Shown: positions 34,333-43,655 of the stretch, piece by piece
Layout: every line of letters begins with the position of its first letter
Position numbering within the stretch: the first letter of the stretch is position 1
DNA from: an uncultured Bacteroides sp.
GTDB taxonomy: Bacteria; Bacteroidota; Bacteroidia; Bacteroidales; Bacteroidaceae
DNA: 64,000 nt
Direction: 5' to 3'
Assembly: GCF_963678845.1 (NCBI RefSeq)
Contig: NZ_OY787466.1
Location: forward strand, 1,240,001-1,304,000
The notes under the pieces: generated by a model
Told to the model about the DNA's origin: nothing
What the model saw: only the letters and a program-made list of their open reading frames with translations
The model's database searches: none
Position numbers and translations under genes: made by a program

Positions 34333-35502
34333 ATGAATGTTGCAATTGTCACATCAGGAATATTACCTGTGCCCCCTGTTAAAGGAGGTGCAGTTGAGAA
34401 TTTAGTGAAATTTTATTTAGATTATAATGAAATGCAGAATACTGATGTTGAATTTACTGTATATAGTGTTTTTGACGAGGGTTTTTCTAATAACACATAT
34501 CAAGAGTACAAGAAGACAACATTCGTTTTTATTAATACGCATACTTTTTTTTCAAAGATAAGACAGCTCTTATTTAAATACACAAAGCGTAATTTATATT
34601 ATCATCATTCTTGGGAATATTTTGTATCTGAGGTTTCTAACAAGATTAAACATGAAAGGTTTGATGCAATAGTTGTTGAGAATCGTCCAGGATTTGTTTT
34701 ACGATTATCAAAATGTTCTGATGCAAAACTAATGCTTCACTTACATAATGATATGCTGAATAAAGACACTAAAGATGCTTCTGAAATACTTAAATTATAT
34801 ACAAAGGTACTTACTGTTTCTAACTATATAAAAGAGAGAGTAGATACCATTATGTCAACTGATAAAGTTCAGGTGGTATATAATGGCATTGATCTCGAAA
34901 AGTTTAAGAGTCCTTTTCATTCTGAAATTAATCGAAAGAACTTTCATTTATCTGAAGATGATTTTGTTGTTGTCTATACAGGTAGAATTGAATCTGTAAA
35001 AGGGGTGAAAGAATTGCTTGAGGCTTTTTCATTATTATCTGATTATGAGAAAATAAAACTTTTGATCGTTGGAGGAGGTAATGGTAATATTAATGAAGGC
35101 GAGTTTTTCTCAGAAATGAATGAATTAGCTTTTTCAATGCCTGAAAAAGTTGTTTTTACTGGTTTTCAACCTTATGAGAAAATTCCATCAATTTTGAGCT
35201 TTTGCGATCTTGCTGTTGTTCCTTCAATATGGGAGGATCCTTTTCCTACCACTGTTTTAGAAAGTTTAGCTGCAGGTTTACCTCTTATTGTAACTCGTTC
35301 TGGTGGAATACCTGAAGCTGTTAACGAAGAATGTGCAATCTTTGTAAATATAGATAATAATTTACCATTAAATTTGTCGAATGCTATTTTGTCTATATAC
35401 AGTGATAATAATAAAAAAAATAGAATGTCTGAATATGCAGTTAAACATTCTATCTTATTTAGTAAAGAAAAATATGCTTTAGCTATTTTAAAACTTCTTT
35501 AA
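34333..35502 (+). CDS. Glycosyltransferase family 4, opposite orientation to the locus
   Basis: A 389-residue GT4 enzyme. N-terminal: VAIVTSGILPVPPVKGGAVENLVKFYLDY, AIVVENRPGFVL and AKLMLHLHNDML. C-terminal: VVYTGRIESVKGVKELLEAFSLL, LLIVGGGNGNI, VVFTGFQPYEKIPSIL and PSIWEDPFPTTVLESLAAGLPLIVTRSGGIPEAV with the E-x7-E pair. It is the only plus-strand gene within the polysaccharide arm, has its own promoter candidate, and its 3' end overlaps the convergent GT2 gene by 15 bases. A later insertion or local inversion could explain the orientation. Substrates are unknown. Confidence 0.9.
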   Translation: MNVAIVTSGILPVPPVKGGAVENLVKFYLDYNEMQNTDVEFTVYSVFDEGFSNNTYQEYKKTTFVFINTHTFFSKIRQLLFKYTKRNLYYHHSWEYFVSEVSNKIKHERFDAIVVENRPGFVLRLSKCSDAKLMLHLHNDMLNKDTKDASEILKLYTKVLTVSNYIKERVDTIMSTDKVQVVYNGIDLEKFKSPFHSEINRKNFHLSEDDFVVVYTGRIESVKGVKELLEAFSLLSDYEKIKLLIVGGGNGNINEGEFFSEMNELAFSMPEKVVFTGFQPYEKIPSILSFCDLAVVPSIWEDPFPTTVLESLAAGLPLIVTRSGGIPEAVNEECAIFVNIDNNLPLNLSNAILSIYSDNNKKNRMSEYAVKHSILFSKEKYALAILKLL

Positions 35503-36315
35503 AAAATATTTTATCTTTAAATGAAATGTTCTTATATTTATAAGAATTGTTACAATATTGAATATTAGCTTTTGAAATCCATTTGTCTTGTTGAAGAGAG
35601 GTGTAAGTTCTAATAATGGCGAATCGGATTTGGCTAATCTCACATAATCAGAATAGATTCTTTCTGGAAGGAATTCTTTTAATGTTTTTGTTCTTTCCAT
35701 TTCGTTAAGCTTAGAAGTTACAGAACTAATACCTGTTGCATCGAAATCTGCTACAATTACATTTGTATTTTTATAACTACAATTCCTGAAGATTAATACA
35801 TCAATAAAAAATTTCCAATCAGATGCTATTTTTAAGTTTTCATCATATAGATTGTTTTCAAAAAGTGTTATTTTTATAAACGATGATTGGTGAGAAATGC
35901 CTCCTTTTACAAAATCAAGCATAGATATTGAATCTGAAGTTCGTCCCCATGGATATGATAAATTGCCGAACATATATTTCCCTATTACTATGTCTTTATC
36001 AAGCTCTTTTATTATTTTTTCAATAACATCGTTTGCATGAAAACAATCTCCAGAATTCATGAAATTGCAATATTCTCCTGTGGCTTTTAGTATTCCCTTA
36101 TTCATGGCATTAAAAATTCCTTTATCAGGTTCCGAAATCCAATAGTCTATTTTATCAGCATATTTTTTGATAATTTCTACACTACCATCAGTTGATCCTC
36201 CATCAATAATTATATATTCATAGCCTGAATAAGTTTGATTTACTACGCTTTCAATTGTTTTTTTTAATCCATTACAATTGTTGTAATTGATAGTTATAAT
36301 AGAGAGTTTTTTCAT
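35488..36315 (-). CDS. Glycosyltransferase family 2 (WcaA-like)
   Basis: A 275-residue GT2 enzyme. Motifs: LSIITINYNNCNGLKKTIESVVNQTYSGYEYIIIDGGSTDGSVEII, YWISEPDKGIFNAMNKGILKATGEYCNFMNSGD, with N-S-G-D at the metal site as in this subfamily, and GGISHQSSFIK, the product-binding loop. ASDWKFFIDVLIF follows. The subfamily often adds hexoses in capsule and O-antigen synthesis. Its start overlaps the acyltransferase stop by 4 bases, and its end overlaps the plus-strand GT4 by 15. Confidence 0.9.
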   Translation of the reverse strand: MKKLSIITINYNNCNGLKKTIESVVNQTYSGYEYIIIDGGSTDGSVEIIKKYADKIDYWISEPDKGIFNAMNKGILKATGEYCNFMNSGDCFHANDVIEKIIKELDKDIVIGKYMFGNLSYPWGRTSDSISMLDFVKGGISHQSSFIKITLFENNLYDENLKIASDWKFFIDVLIFRNCSYKNTNVIVADFDATGISSVTSKLNEMERTKTLKEFLPERIYSDYVRLAKSDSPLLELTPLFNKTNGFQKLIFNIVTILINIRTFHLKIKYFLKKF

Positions 36316-37415
36316 ATTTGTATTTTAGTTTCGTAGTTATTAGGCCATCTATTGCCTAATAGAAGAAAATTTAAGAATTTATTTTTTTCTATTATTATTA
36401 TCAAGCCTGTTGCAAGTATAATTAAAATTAATGCTGTTATAAAAGTATTAAAAGAATTGTATAGTATGATGTTTTTACTATTGAAATTGAATGTGATTAA
36501 TTTGTATTCCAAAATAAGACTTTGAATTATGTAAATTCCTAAAGTCCTTTTTCCAATCTTTTGAATTAAAAAGGATAGCTTATAGTTAGTGTTGTTAAAT
36601 ATATTTAAAATGTAAAATATAGATAAACTACCTGTTGTGCCAATAATATATCGGAAAAGAACAGTCCTAATTTGCTCATTAAGTTTTATTGGGTAGAAAG
36701 TTAAATTTGGCAGTGCTAATTTGTAAAAAGCCATGCCTGTGATATATATGTAGTATTTTATTTCCCAAAAGAAAAGTAAAATAATGAAAAGAGGAAAAGT
36801 TATTAATATTATATATTTCCTCCTTTTTATTAATAAATGTTTTTGGTTATTTAATAGATATCCTAACCAGTAAAATGGATACATATATTTATATAAAGAT
36901 ATAAAGAAAAAATTATCTGGGAGTAATAGTAAGATAAAAAAAGATAAACAGAAAGCCCAGATTTTATTTTTTATTAATTTGCAGCTTATGTATGAAAGAA
37001 TTAAACTAAAAAAAGCAACCCATATAAACCAAAAATTCTTAATAATATTTATATATGCATATGGAATATATTTTGTTGACGGGAGTGTGTTATCAGATAA
37101 AAAAGAGTTGATATATATTAAAAAAAGCCCAATTATTCCCCATGTAAGACAAGGCATGATTAATTGAATAAATCTTTTTCTTAAAATTGAATAGAAAGAT
37201 CTTGAAAGATTATTAGAGAAGAAATAGCCACTTAATAACATAAATAATGGCATATGAAAACTATATATTATTTCGAATAGAGGGTTAGAATAATAATTGT
37301 TATTTTGATAAGATATTGGATCACAATATTCAATGCAATGACCCCATATTACCAAGATCATACAGATTCCTTTTATGAAATCTACAAAATTTATTCTTTG
37401 TGCATTGTCATACAT
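36312..37415 (-). CDS. Acyltransferase family 3 membrane protein
   Basis: A membrane acyltransferase of about 367 residues with ten or so helices, predicted to O-acetylate a sugar of the polysaccharide on the membrane. The start INFVDFIKGICMILVIWGHCIEYCDP contains the conserved His after IVxGH-like residues, and FHMPLFMLLSGYFF follows, both characteristic of the family. A longer frame begins at 37466 inside the flippase gene; ATG 37415 (MYDNAQRINFVDF) falls 5 bases past the flippase stop and fits the usual N-terminus, so it is chosen. Codons are very AT-rich. Confidence 0.87.
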   Translation of the reverse strand: MYDNAQRINFVDFIKGICMILVIWGHCIEYCDPISYQNNNYYSNPLFEIIYSFHMPLFMLLSGYFFSNNLSRSFYSILRKRFIQLIMPCLTWGIIGLFLIYINSFLSDNTLPSTKYIPYAYINIIKNFWFIWVAFFSLILSYISCKLIKNKIWAFCLSFFILLLLPDNFFFISLYKYMYPFYWLGYLLNNQKHLLIKRRKYIILITFPLFIILLFFWEIKYYIYITGMAFYKLALPNLTFYPIKLNEQIRTVLFRYIIGTTGSLSIFYILNIFNNTNYKLSFLIQKIGKRTLGIYIIQSLILEYKLITFNFNSKNIILYNSFNTFITALILIILATGLIIIIEKNKFLNFLLLGNRWPNNYETKIQI

Positions 37416-37419
37416 ATAT

Positions 37420-38964
37420 TTATGATTTAAATATTTTATAAAATATAGGGGCTCTTTTGATTGCATCCATCATTCCTGGTGTTGTGACTAAAAGTAATAT
37501 AAAATAGAATAAAGTAAATGGAATAACTGTGCAAGTACCATATATTAATAACTGCTGAATACTTTCTTTCGGATGAAAAGGGAGAAATTTTGCAGCAATG
37601 GTTATAGCGGTGAATGATATTATAAATACTATATAATATCGAATTGTTCCAGCCCAATAGATTCTTATTGGAACTTTTAATCCTTGAGTAAATAAATAGT
37701 AGGGTTTCCATAGTACAATTATAAAACATATGCTAGTTATTTTTCCAAATAAAATACCAATAACTCCCCACTGAGTTGCTGTTGCTAATGTAACTACTAT
37801 GTTTATAATACCTTCAGTCCAAGCAGCCCAGGTATCAGCATACAAACCGTGGGAGTGGTTGAAAATATCAACAGCTCCACGAGTTTGCATTATAAATAAA
37901 TTTATTAGCAAAAGAATTAAAATTGTATGATCTAATTGGTATTTTTCTCCTAACCACAATGTAACGAAGGGATCCATTAATTGATAAAGTGAGAAAACCA
38001 TAGTCCCTGCAATAAAATAACGAATAGACATTAATTCCCAGAATACTTTTATTGTATTTTTTTTATTCCCTTCTGCCACTAAATTCCCAACTCCGGCATT
38101 AACACCATCAAGAGCGGTATTTATCATAGTAATTAATTTATTAATTATCATAGTGTAATTGCCATAGAAAGCTACCATCTTTAGTGAGACAAAAGCAAAA
38201 ATCATTATTTCATCACTTTTGCTAAGTAGGAAATCTTTAATTTGATGTACAAAAACCTGCTTTGTATTAATTAGTATTTCAGGGTATTTCTTTAATAATA
38301 TTTTTCCTTCATTCTTATTAGTCTTTAACCAAGGGTATTCTTTATCAATTTTCCTGTTTAAGACAATACAAATAATTATTCCAAATAAAAATTCAACAGC
38401 AATCCATAAATACAAATTTTTATAGGTATATACCAGCACGATTTGTATAATGGTTTTGATAATACCGGTAGTTTGAATATAGGCTGATACAACATAGTTT
38501 TTTTGGTCTGCACTGAGTAATATCTGGCGATAATTAATGAAATAGCCTATCAAAGATGAGCCTAAATAAGATGCAAATGCAAAATAAATAATGCCCATGT
38601 TAAACATGGTGTTTCTAAAAATAAAAGGGAAAGAGATGCTTGCAACTGCTCCTCCTATACCAATAACTATCCCAATCTTTCGGTATAAGTAACCGAAAAC
38701 GGACATTATCTCCATTATTTGATCTTTATTCCTTTCTTGTATTGGCTTAAATAGGAAAAAGCTAATACATGTTCCTATTCCAAGTTCTGCAAGGTTTAGA
38801 ATGCCAAGAATATTTTGTAATGTACCTGTAAGTCCAATAAAATCTGCTCCCAAACAATCCAGAAATATTTTTCTGGAAAAGAATGAAAGAATCAATGTAA
38901 GAAAGTAGAAGAATAATCCTACCCGTGCGTTGAGTATACTTTTTTGTAATCTTGATTCTGCCAT
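37420..38964 (-). CDS. Polysaccharide flippase, Wzx-like (MOP superfamily)
   Basis: A 514-residue membrane protein with 12 to 14 helices that probably flips the lipid-linked repeat unit across the inner membrane. The N-terminus ARVGLFFYFLTLILSFFSRKIFLDCLGADFIGLTGTLQNILGILNLAELGIGTCISF is characteristic of flippases in Bacteroidetes capsule loci. Further signs are SDEIMIFAFVSLKMVAFYGNYTMI and NAGVGNLVAEGNKK in mid-protein. It starts exactly at the stop of the GT4 at 38964, a one-base overlap. The partner polymerase is at 49731, on the other side of the VirE cassette. Confidence 0.9.
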   Translation of the reverse strand: MAESRLQKSILNARVGLFFYFLTLILSFFSRKIFLDCLGADFIGLTGTLQNILGILNLAELGIGTCISFFLFKPIQERNKDQIMEIMSVFGYLYRKIGIVIGIGGAVASISFPFIFRNTMFNMGIIYFAFASYLGSSLIGYFINYRQILLSADQKNYVVSAYIQTTGIIKTIIQIVLVYTYKNLYLWIAVEFLFGIIICIVLNRKIDKEYPWLKTNKNEGKILLKKYPEILINTKQVFVHQIKDFLLSKSDEIMIFAFVSLKMVAFYGNYTMIINKLITMINTALDGVNAGVGNLVAEGNKKNTIKVFWELMSIRYFIAGTMVFSLYQLMDPFVTLWLGEKYQLDHTILILLLINLFIMQTRGAVDIFNHSHGLYADTWAAWTEGIINIVVTLATATQWGVIGILFGKITSICFIIVLWKPYYLFTQGLKVPIRIYWAGTIRYYIVFIISFTAITIAAKFLPFHPKESIQQLLIYGTCTVIPFTLFYFILLLVTTPGMMDAIKRAPIFYKIFKS

Positions 38965-40145
38965 TATTTATTAAAAAGATTAAATAATATTCTTCTCCAT
39001 TGCTCAATAATATTAGAACTCTCAAATTCTTGTGAATATTTTAATGCAGCTTGCTTCATACTTCTTAAATCAGAACTCTCTGTTATTAATTTCATCTTTT
39101 CTGCAAGATCTGTAATATTCTCACTTTCAAAGAAAATTCCAACTCCTTTGCCTTCAAGTAATTCTTTGGTAACAGGCAGGTAAGATGATATTATTGGAAG
39201 TCCATAAGACATGGCTTCTACCAGAACCAACCCGAATCCTTCCCACCGCGAACTTAGCACATACACGCTGGCCGATTCATAATGCTTTTCCACTTCTTTG
39301 GTAAACGGATACAGAGTAACTCTCTTTTCTAAATGATGCTTACTGATTAGTGAACGAAGCATATCTTCCTCCGGTCCTTCGCCAACGATGTCTAATGTCC
39401 AGTCTTGATTCTGTTTTGCAAAAATGGCAAAGGCTTCAATTAATATATCAAACCCTTTATGTAAAGGAGAAAAACGTCCCACGGCTAAGAATTTTTTATG
39501 TTCGGGAGAGCCTTTCCCTTTTGGTTCTATAGTTAAAGGGTTGTATATTGCTTCTGTATGAACATTCAATTCTTTTTGGAATTTTTCCTGATCATACTTT
39601 GAAAGAACTATAATCTTATCAAGTTCAGGCATTAAGTGTTTGAACTGATTTTTTTGTTTTCCTACATAAGAGGTCTTTATGGAAAAAAAGGCATCATAAG
39701 AATTGTGCATCCAGCCAATAGTTTTAGCCTTAATCTGATTATGAATACTCGCCAGATGAAATGATAGGAATACATGTACACCTACAACTACATCGTAGTT
39801 CCCTTGATTTAGTATTTTAATCAGCAAAGAGCGTTGGGTATGAGAGAAAGAAGTATATCCATACCATTTTGATAGAAGTTTATTCTGTGGCAATATGGTT
39901 TTGTATAGCAGGCTGTATGCTTTGCATGATATGTTTTCGTAGAAGGGGATTTTTGGATATTGCAAATTGATGTAATGAATATTTGCAGAGTTTAATCCAT
40001 ACATTGTGGTGTCATTTAATGATGGATTGTCTAACGTTAATATAGTAACTTCGTGTTCTTTAGACAGCTCTTTTGCTATTACAGCCATTACACGCTGAAC
40101 TCCTCCAAATGTAAATATTGTATTGCAATAAAAACATATTTTCAT
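38964..40145 (-). CDS. Glycosyltransferase family 4
   Basis: A 393-residue GT4 enzyme that opens the minus-strand arm. N-terminal: MKICFYCNTIFTFGGVQRVMAVIAKELSKEHEVTILTLD, then VVVGVHVFLSFHLASI and TIGWMHNSYDAF. C-terminal: FLAVGRFSPLHKGFDILIEAF, LDIVGEGPEEDML, and SSRWEGFGLVLVEAMSYGLPIISSYLPVTKELL with E-x7-E. The frame extends to a TTG at 40154, but ATG 40145 gives the usual MKI start and is preferred. Promoter box at 40201-40208. The next gene, the flippase, overlaps it by one base. Confidence 0.9.
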   Translation of the reverse strand: MKICFYCNTIFTFGGVQRVMAVIAKELSKEHEVTILTLDNPSLNDTTMYGLNSANIHYINLQYPKIPFYENISCKAYSLLYKTILPQNKLLSKWYGYTSFSHTQRSLLIKILNQGNYDVVVGVHVFLSFHLASIHNQIKAKTIGWMHNSYDAFFSIKTSYVGKQKNQFKHLMPELDKIIVLSKYDQEKFQKELNVHTEAIYNPLTIEPKGKGSPEHKKFLAVGRFSPLHKGFDILIEAFAIFAKQNQDWTLDIVGEGPEEDMLRSLISKHHLEKRVTLYPFTKEVEKHYESASVYVLSSRWEGFGLVLVEAMSYGLPIISSYLPVTKELLEGKGVGIFFESENITDLAEKMKLITESSDLRSMKQAALKYSQEFESSNIIEQWRRILFNLFNK

Positions 40146-40200
40146 ATAAAGCAATCTCCTTGTTTCTTCTACCTGTTGATAACTTTCTTAAACTATAAAG

Positions 40201-40208
40201 CAAATATA
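40201..40208 (-). promoter_or_regulatory. -7 box for the minus-strand polysaccharide arm
   Basis: TATATTTG on the minus strand, 55 bases before ATG 40145. It is divergent to the box at 40234-40241. Confidence 0.6.
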
Positions 40209-40233
40209 GCATAATCATTTAATAAAAAGAAGC

Positions 40234-40241
40234 TAATTTTG
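40234..40241 (+). promoter_or_regulatory. -7 box for the small plus-strand gene
   Basis: TAATTTTG, 54 bases before the ATG at 40296. Confidence 0.55.
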
Positions 40242-40295
40242 CGCATTTTTTTAAGAAACAGTATTATTATAAATTTGAAACTTAAAACAAAAGTT

Positions 40296-40653
40296 ATGAA
40301 AGAGGATTTAGAGAAAGAGATGAAAGAGGTACAGAGTGAGATTGATTTTCATACAAAAAACCTGCATAAAAGTCTGACAAGGCAAAAAGAGTTATCTAAA
40401 AAGATGGGGCGGAACAAGAAAACGATTTCGCTTGAGTGGACAGCTTCTCCACATCTTTTTTTTTAATACCGTTGAACAATGGATTTTTGATGGATGGCTG
40501 CTAACAAATGGTGGTGTAAACCGTGTGTTAACAGCACATATTCTCTGCCAGTTTATTCGTTTTAAATCTTCAAAAGGAGAAAAAGATCAATATCTTTCTG
40601 AAAATACGGTATGCCAATACATGAAAAAAGAACATCTGAACGAGAACTATTAA
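40296..40653 (+). pseudogene. Small gene split by frameshift at a run of nine T
   Basis: From ATG 40296 a coiled-coil-like basic and acidic sequence (KEDLEKEMKEVQSEIDFHTK...SKKMGRNKKTISLEW) reads to a stop at 40464, inside a T9 run (40456-40464). The next frame continues without a break as NTVEQWIFDGWLLTNGGVNR...HILCQFIRFK to 40653. Removing one T joins them into a 118-residue protein ending in YMKKEHLNENY. The join (TASPHLFFNTVEQWIFDGWL) faintly resembles the C-terminal part of RteC-like regulators, but this is weak. It may be a broken gene, a slippage-controlled gene, or a sequencing artefact. It precedes the VirE-like gene on the same strand. Confidence 0.6.
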
Positions 40654-40831
40654 GGCTTCTTTTTCAATAAGTAATTTTTATTATTTGTTTTTTATTAAAA
40701 TATAAAGTTTTACATTGCTTATAGTGAATTAGTTACGATGAATTGAATTACTTTTAAAAAACAGACAGATAGTTATAAATATTTTTCTCTTAAATATAGA
40801 ACTTTGCATCTGTAATTTTAATGAATAATAA

Positions 40832-42961
40832 ATGAAAAACATTACAGTGTTTTCGGGCTTTAACAAGCCTCTTGGCAATAAAGATATGCGGGAGTTTCTG
40901 CGGGAAGTGAAGAATGGCCGTTATCGGGCTGAAGTTGAAAAAATTCGCTCGCTAATCCTGGAAGGAGAGGAGAACGAGGCTCAGCGGCTGAAGAAGTTGC
41001 TGGCCTCTGTTACTATCTGTGCGTTGTATATTGGTGGGCGGAGAGATGTGAATCTCACCGAGTATTGCGGAATGGTGGTTCTTGATATCGATGATCTTTC
41101 TTCTGAAGAGGTTATCCGGTTGAGGGCTTTGATTGAGGCCGATAGTCATACGTTTGCTTGCTTTGTGAGTCCTGGTGGGTTGGGGTTGAAACTCTTAGTC
41201 CGTGTTTCCCGCAAAGACGGCTCGCTTCCCGATAAGCTCGATGAGATTAAGAGTTTTCACAAGGAGATGTATAATAAGGTGATGCGTTATTATACCGTGA
41301 TAACGGGCGCTGCTGTCGATGTGTCCGGCAAAGATGTGGGCAGGCTTTGCTATGTAAGCTATGATCCGCTTCTCTTTTTCAATGAAATGGCCGAGGTCTT
41401 TGTTCACGGTGCAAAAGATAAAGATGGTGCCTATTCAAAGAATGCTGCAATGAAAGCTGCAAAAACGAAGCCTGGGGGTGAAGTCAGTTCGGAAGATCTT
41501 TTCCGCAAATGTGTGCTATATACTGCAAAAAAACAGTCATATAAAGAGGGTAACCGCAATGTGTTTATCAATCTGCTGGCAAATAACTGTAATCGCAAAG
41601 GAGTACCCCAAAGTGATGCTGAGCGTCTTTGTCTGGCTAAGTATGTTGATATGGAAACGGAGGAATTGCTTTCCACCATTCGCAGCGCTTATTCTCATAC
41701 AACAGAGTATGCCGGGGCTGTGAATTCGGGAGGTAAAAGTGGAATTTATGATGCGGTGGAGCATTTTCTGACTAAGAATTATGATTTTCGTTACAATGAA
41801 GTCAGTTCACGCGTAGAATTTCGTGATAAAGATTCGGAAGATGTTTTTGCCAATGTGGTAGATAGAATTGAAAATTCCATTTGGAGAGCAATAAACAAAG
41901 AGGGGATTGAATGTAAAGTTACTGATATACGCAACTTGATTATGTCCGACTTTTCGCCCACGTTTAATCCCTTTATTAGCTATTTTCTTGAACTGCCCGA
42001 GTGGGATGGCAATGACTACATAGCGCAGATGGCTTCTACAGTGAAAACGAATAATGATTCTTACTGGCTTTTTTGTTTCCGGAAATGGCTGGTTGCTATG
42101 GTAGCTTCTTTGTTAGACAAGAAAACGGTGAACCATGTGGTTCCTGTGTTTTGCGGAGAGCAGGGCAGAGGTAAAACTCGTTGGACTAACCGCATTCTTC
42201 CACCGGAGTTAGAGGCCTACTATGCCACAATTTCAGTTACAGAGCAGGAGAAGGATTTGCTTATGAAGCTCTCTCATCGTGCTTTGGTTAATATTGATGA
42301 GCTTGATGTACTTTCATATCGTGACATGGCTAAGTTGAAGAAACTCATTACGCAAATCAGCATTGACGAGCGCAAGGCTTACGGGCATCATGAGGAGAGT
42401 TACACCCGCCATGCGTCTCTTATTGCTTCTACCAATAATGAGAAGATTCTGAGTGATCCCACCGGATCACGTCGTTTCATTACTTTCCTGGTGAGCGATA
42501 TTAATGATGGGTTTACCATTGATTATTCACAGCTCTATGCCCAGATAAAGTGTCTGCTCAACTCCGGTTTTCGTTTTTGGTTCAATATGGACGAAATTGA
42601 AGAGCTTAATAAGCACAACGAAGGCTTTCAGTCTCTTTCTCCCGAAGAGGAGTTTTTGCTCACTTATTTTCGTAAACCGCTGATAAATGAAGCTCCTCTT
42701 TTCTTGTCGGCAAGTGAAATTTTAAAGCGAATTTCGCATAAAACAGGTCTTCCAATCACTAATTCGGGTGCAATAATCCTTGGAAAGGTATTGAAAAAAC
42801 ATAAATTTGAGTCGAAAAGATGCAGCAAAGGAACGCTTTATTCTATTTATGAAATAGGTATGGACGAAGTAGAAAGAATAAGCAAAATAGTTGAGAATAG
42901 TAACCAAGTAGCTGTTAATGAACCCTTAAACAGAAATCCTGAACTTCCACTCGAATTGTAA
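40832..42961 (+). CDS. VirE-like ATPase with BT4734-type N-terminal domain
   Basis: A 709-residue cytosolic protein. The N-terminal domain (about 1-220) has VVLDIDDLSSEEV and FVSPGGLGLKLLVRV, a DxD strand and a Gly-rich loop as in BT4734/VirE-N proteins, which have been compared with primase-polymerase folds. The C-terminal VirE domain (about 390-600) has the Walker A-like GEQGRGKTRW (about 441-450), ALVNIDELDVLS as Walker B, and SLIASTNNEKILSDPTGSRRFI with the sensor Asn and Arg finger typical of virus and plasmid helicases. Such proteins begin a cassette with DUF4248, HU-like protein and amidase next to polysaccharide loci in many Bacteroidetes. A DNA-processing role is likely, but the target is unknown. 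Confidence 0.87.
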   Translation: MKNITVFSGFNKPLGNKDMREFLREVKNGRYRAEVEKIRSLILEGEENEAQRLKKLLASVTICALYIGGRRDVNLTEYCGMVVLDIDDLSSEEVIRLRALIEADSHTFACFVSPGGLGLKLLVRVSRKDGSLPDKLDEIKSFHKEMYNKVMRYYTVITGAAVDVSGKDVGRLCYVSYDPLLFFNEMAEVFVHGAKDKDGAYSKNAAMKAAKTKPGGEVSSEDLFRKCVLYTAKKQSYKEGNRNVFINLLANNCNRKGVPQSDAERLCLAKYVDMETEELLSTIRSAYSHTTEYAGAVNSGGKSGIYDAVEHFLTKNYDFRYNEVSSRVEFRDKDSEDVFANVVDRIENSIWRAINKEGIECKVTDIRNLIMSDFSPTFNPFISYFLELPEWDGNDYIAQMASTVKTNNDSYWLFCFRKWLVAMVASLLDKKTVNHVVPVFCGEQGRGKTRWTNRILPPELEAYYATISVTEQEKDLLMKLSHRALVNIDELDVLSYRDMAKLKKLITQISIDERKAYGHHEESYTRHASLIASTNNEKILSDPTGSRRFITFLVSDINDGFTIDYSQLYAQIKCLLNSGFRFWFNMDEIEELNKHNEGFQSLSPEEEFLLTYFRKPLINEAPLFLSASEILKRISHKTGLPITNSGAIILGKVLKKHKFESKRCSKGTLYSIYEIGMDEVERISKIVENSNQVAVNEPLNRNPELPLEL

Positions 42962-43091
42962 AAGTGACAGGTGTGCAAGGAATGCTGCTGTTTTTGTAAG
43001 TTGTATAGGGGGAAGGGGCATTCTATAAAAGCCCCCCTTATCCTTATAGAGTCTCAAAAACGCAATCACTCCCTGCACACCTATCACTTTT
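42960..43091. repeat. Large imperfect hairpin downstream of the VirE-like gene
   Basis: Arms AAAAGTGACAGGTGTGCA (42960-42977) and TGCACACCTATCACTTTT (43074-43091) pair at 17 of 18 positions, and pairing continues weakly inward. The inside holds a second GC-rich pairing region, TATAGGGGGAAGGGGC against GCCCCCCTTATCCTTATA. The GC content is far above the surroundings. It could be a structured RNA, an origin or recombination site, or a target of the neighbouring ATPase; it is not a plain terminator, though T residues follow. Confidence 0.8.
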
Positions 43092-43165
43092 TTACTTTTT
43101 CTGATTTATGTTTTCTTTTATCCAAATTGGAAGGAGTGGGGTTTAAAGCATCCTGTAAAAACAAA

Positions 43166-43205
43166 AAAGAGACTTGAAACTTTGGTTAAAGTCTCAAGTC
43201 TCTTT
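43166..43205. terminator. Bidirectional terminator between VirE-like and DUF4248 genes
   Basis: A near-perfect stem, AAAGAGACTTGAAACTTT (from 43166) with AAAGTCTCAAGTCTCTTT (to 43205), one A-C mismatch and a 4-base loop. Runs of A on the left and T on the right let it act for both convergent genes. Confidence 0.75.
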
Positions 43206-43242
43206 CACAAAAACGACTAGATATTTTTTGAGAGTTGTTTTT

Positions 43243-43464
43243 TTACGGTTCACCCAGGAAGGAGACAATCAGTTCTACTTGTCGGGGCGTAAACAGGCGG
43301 TCCATTTTGCTGAACCCGGTACAGATAAGCTGCGTGCTCAATTCTTTGTTGTGCTCAATCCAATTCATCAATGTTCGCTGAGCCGAGCGATCGCACAAAT
43401 GTGGATTGTATTTTCTCGATAATTCGGTTTTTGAATAGCTCTTTGGTTTAAATTTTTCTTCCAT
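43243..43464 (-). CDS. DUF4248 protein, putative small DNA-binding regulator
   Basis: A 73-residue basic protein: KFKPKSYSKTELSRKYNPHLCDRSAQRTLMNWIEHNKELSTQLICTGFSKMDRLFTPRQVELIVSFLGEP. The order SYSKxELAxxYxP...A...L..WI...KEL...L..TGF....R.FTPRQV..I...LGEP is the DUF4248 signature. It has a helix-turn-helix feel but no function has been shown. It is the only minus-strand gene of the cassette, divergent from the HU-like gene and convergent with the VirE-like gene, as in other Bacteroidetes examples. A TACCTTTA box near 43497-43504 on the minus strand may be its promoter. Confidence 0.85.
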   Translation of the reverse strand: MEEKFKPKSYSKTELSRKYNPHLCDRSAQRTLMNWIEHNKELSTQLICTGFSKMDRLFTPRQVELIVSFLGEP

Positions 43465-43655
43465 GATTAATGTTTTATTCTTTCTTTATTACCTTATAAA
43501 GGTACAAAAAATACTTCATAAAAGCAAATTTTGACAAAATAAACTAACGCTGTTGGTAAAGTGAAAAGTCATGCAGAAACATACAGGTTTATACCACTTT
43601 ATACACCCTAATACCAGCTGTGCAACATTCCGCACTCGTCCACTTTTCAGTGTCG

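Noticed and set aside
36312..37466. Longer acyltransferase start at 37466
   Set aside because: It would run 47 bases into the flippase gene; ATG 37415 lies just past the flippase stop and gives the usual family N-terminus.
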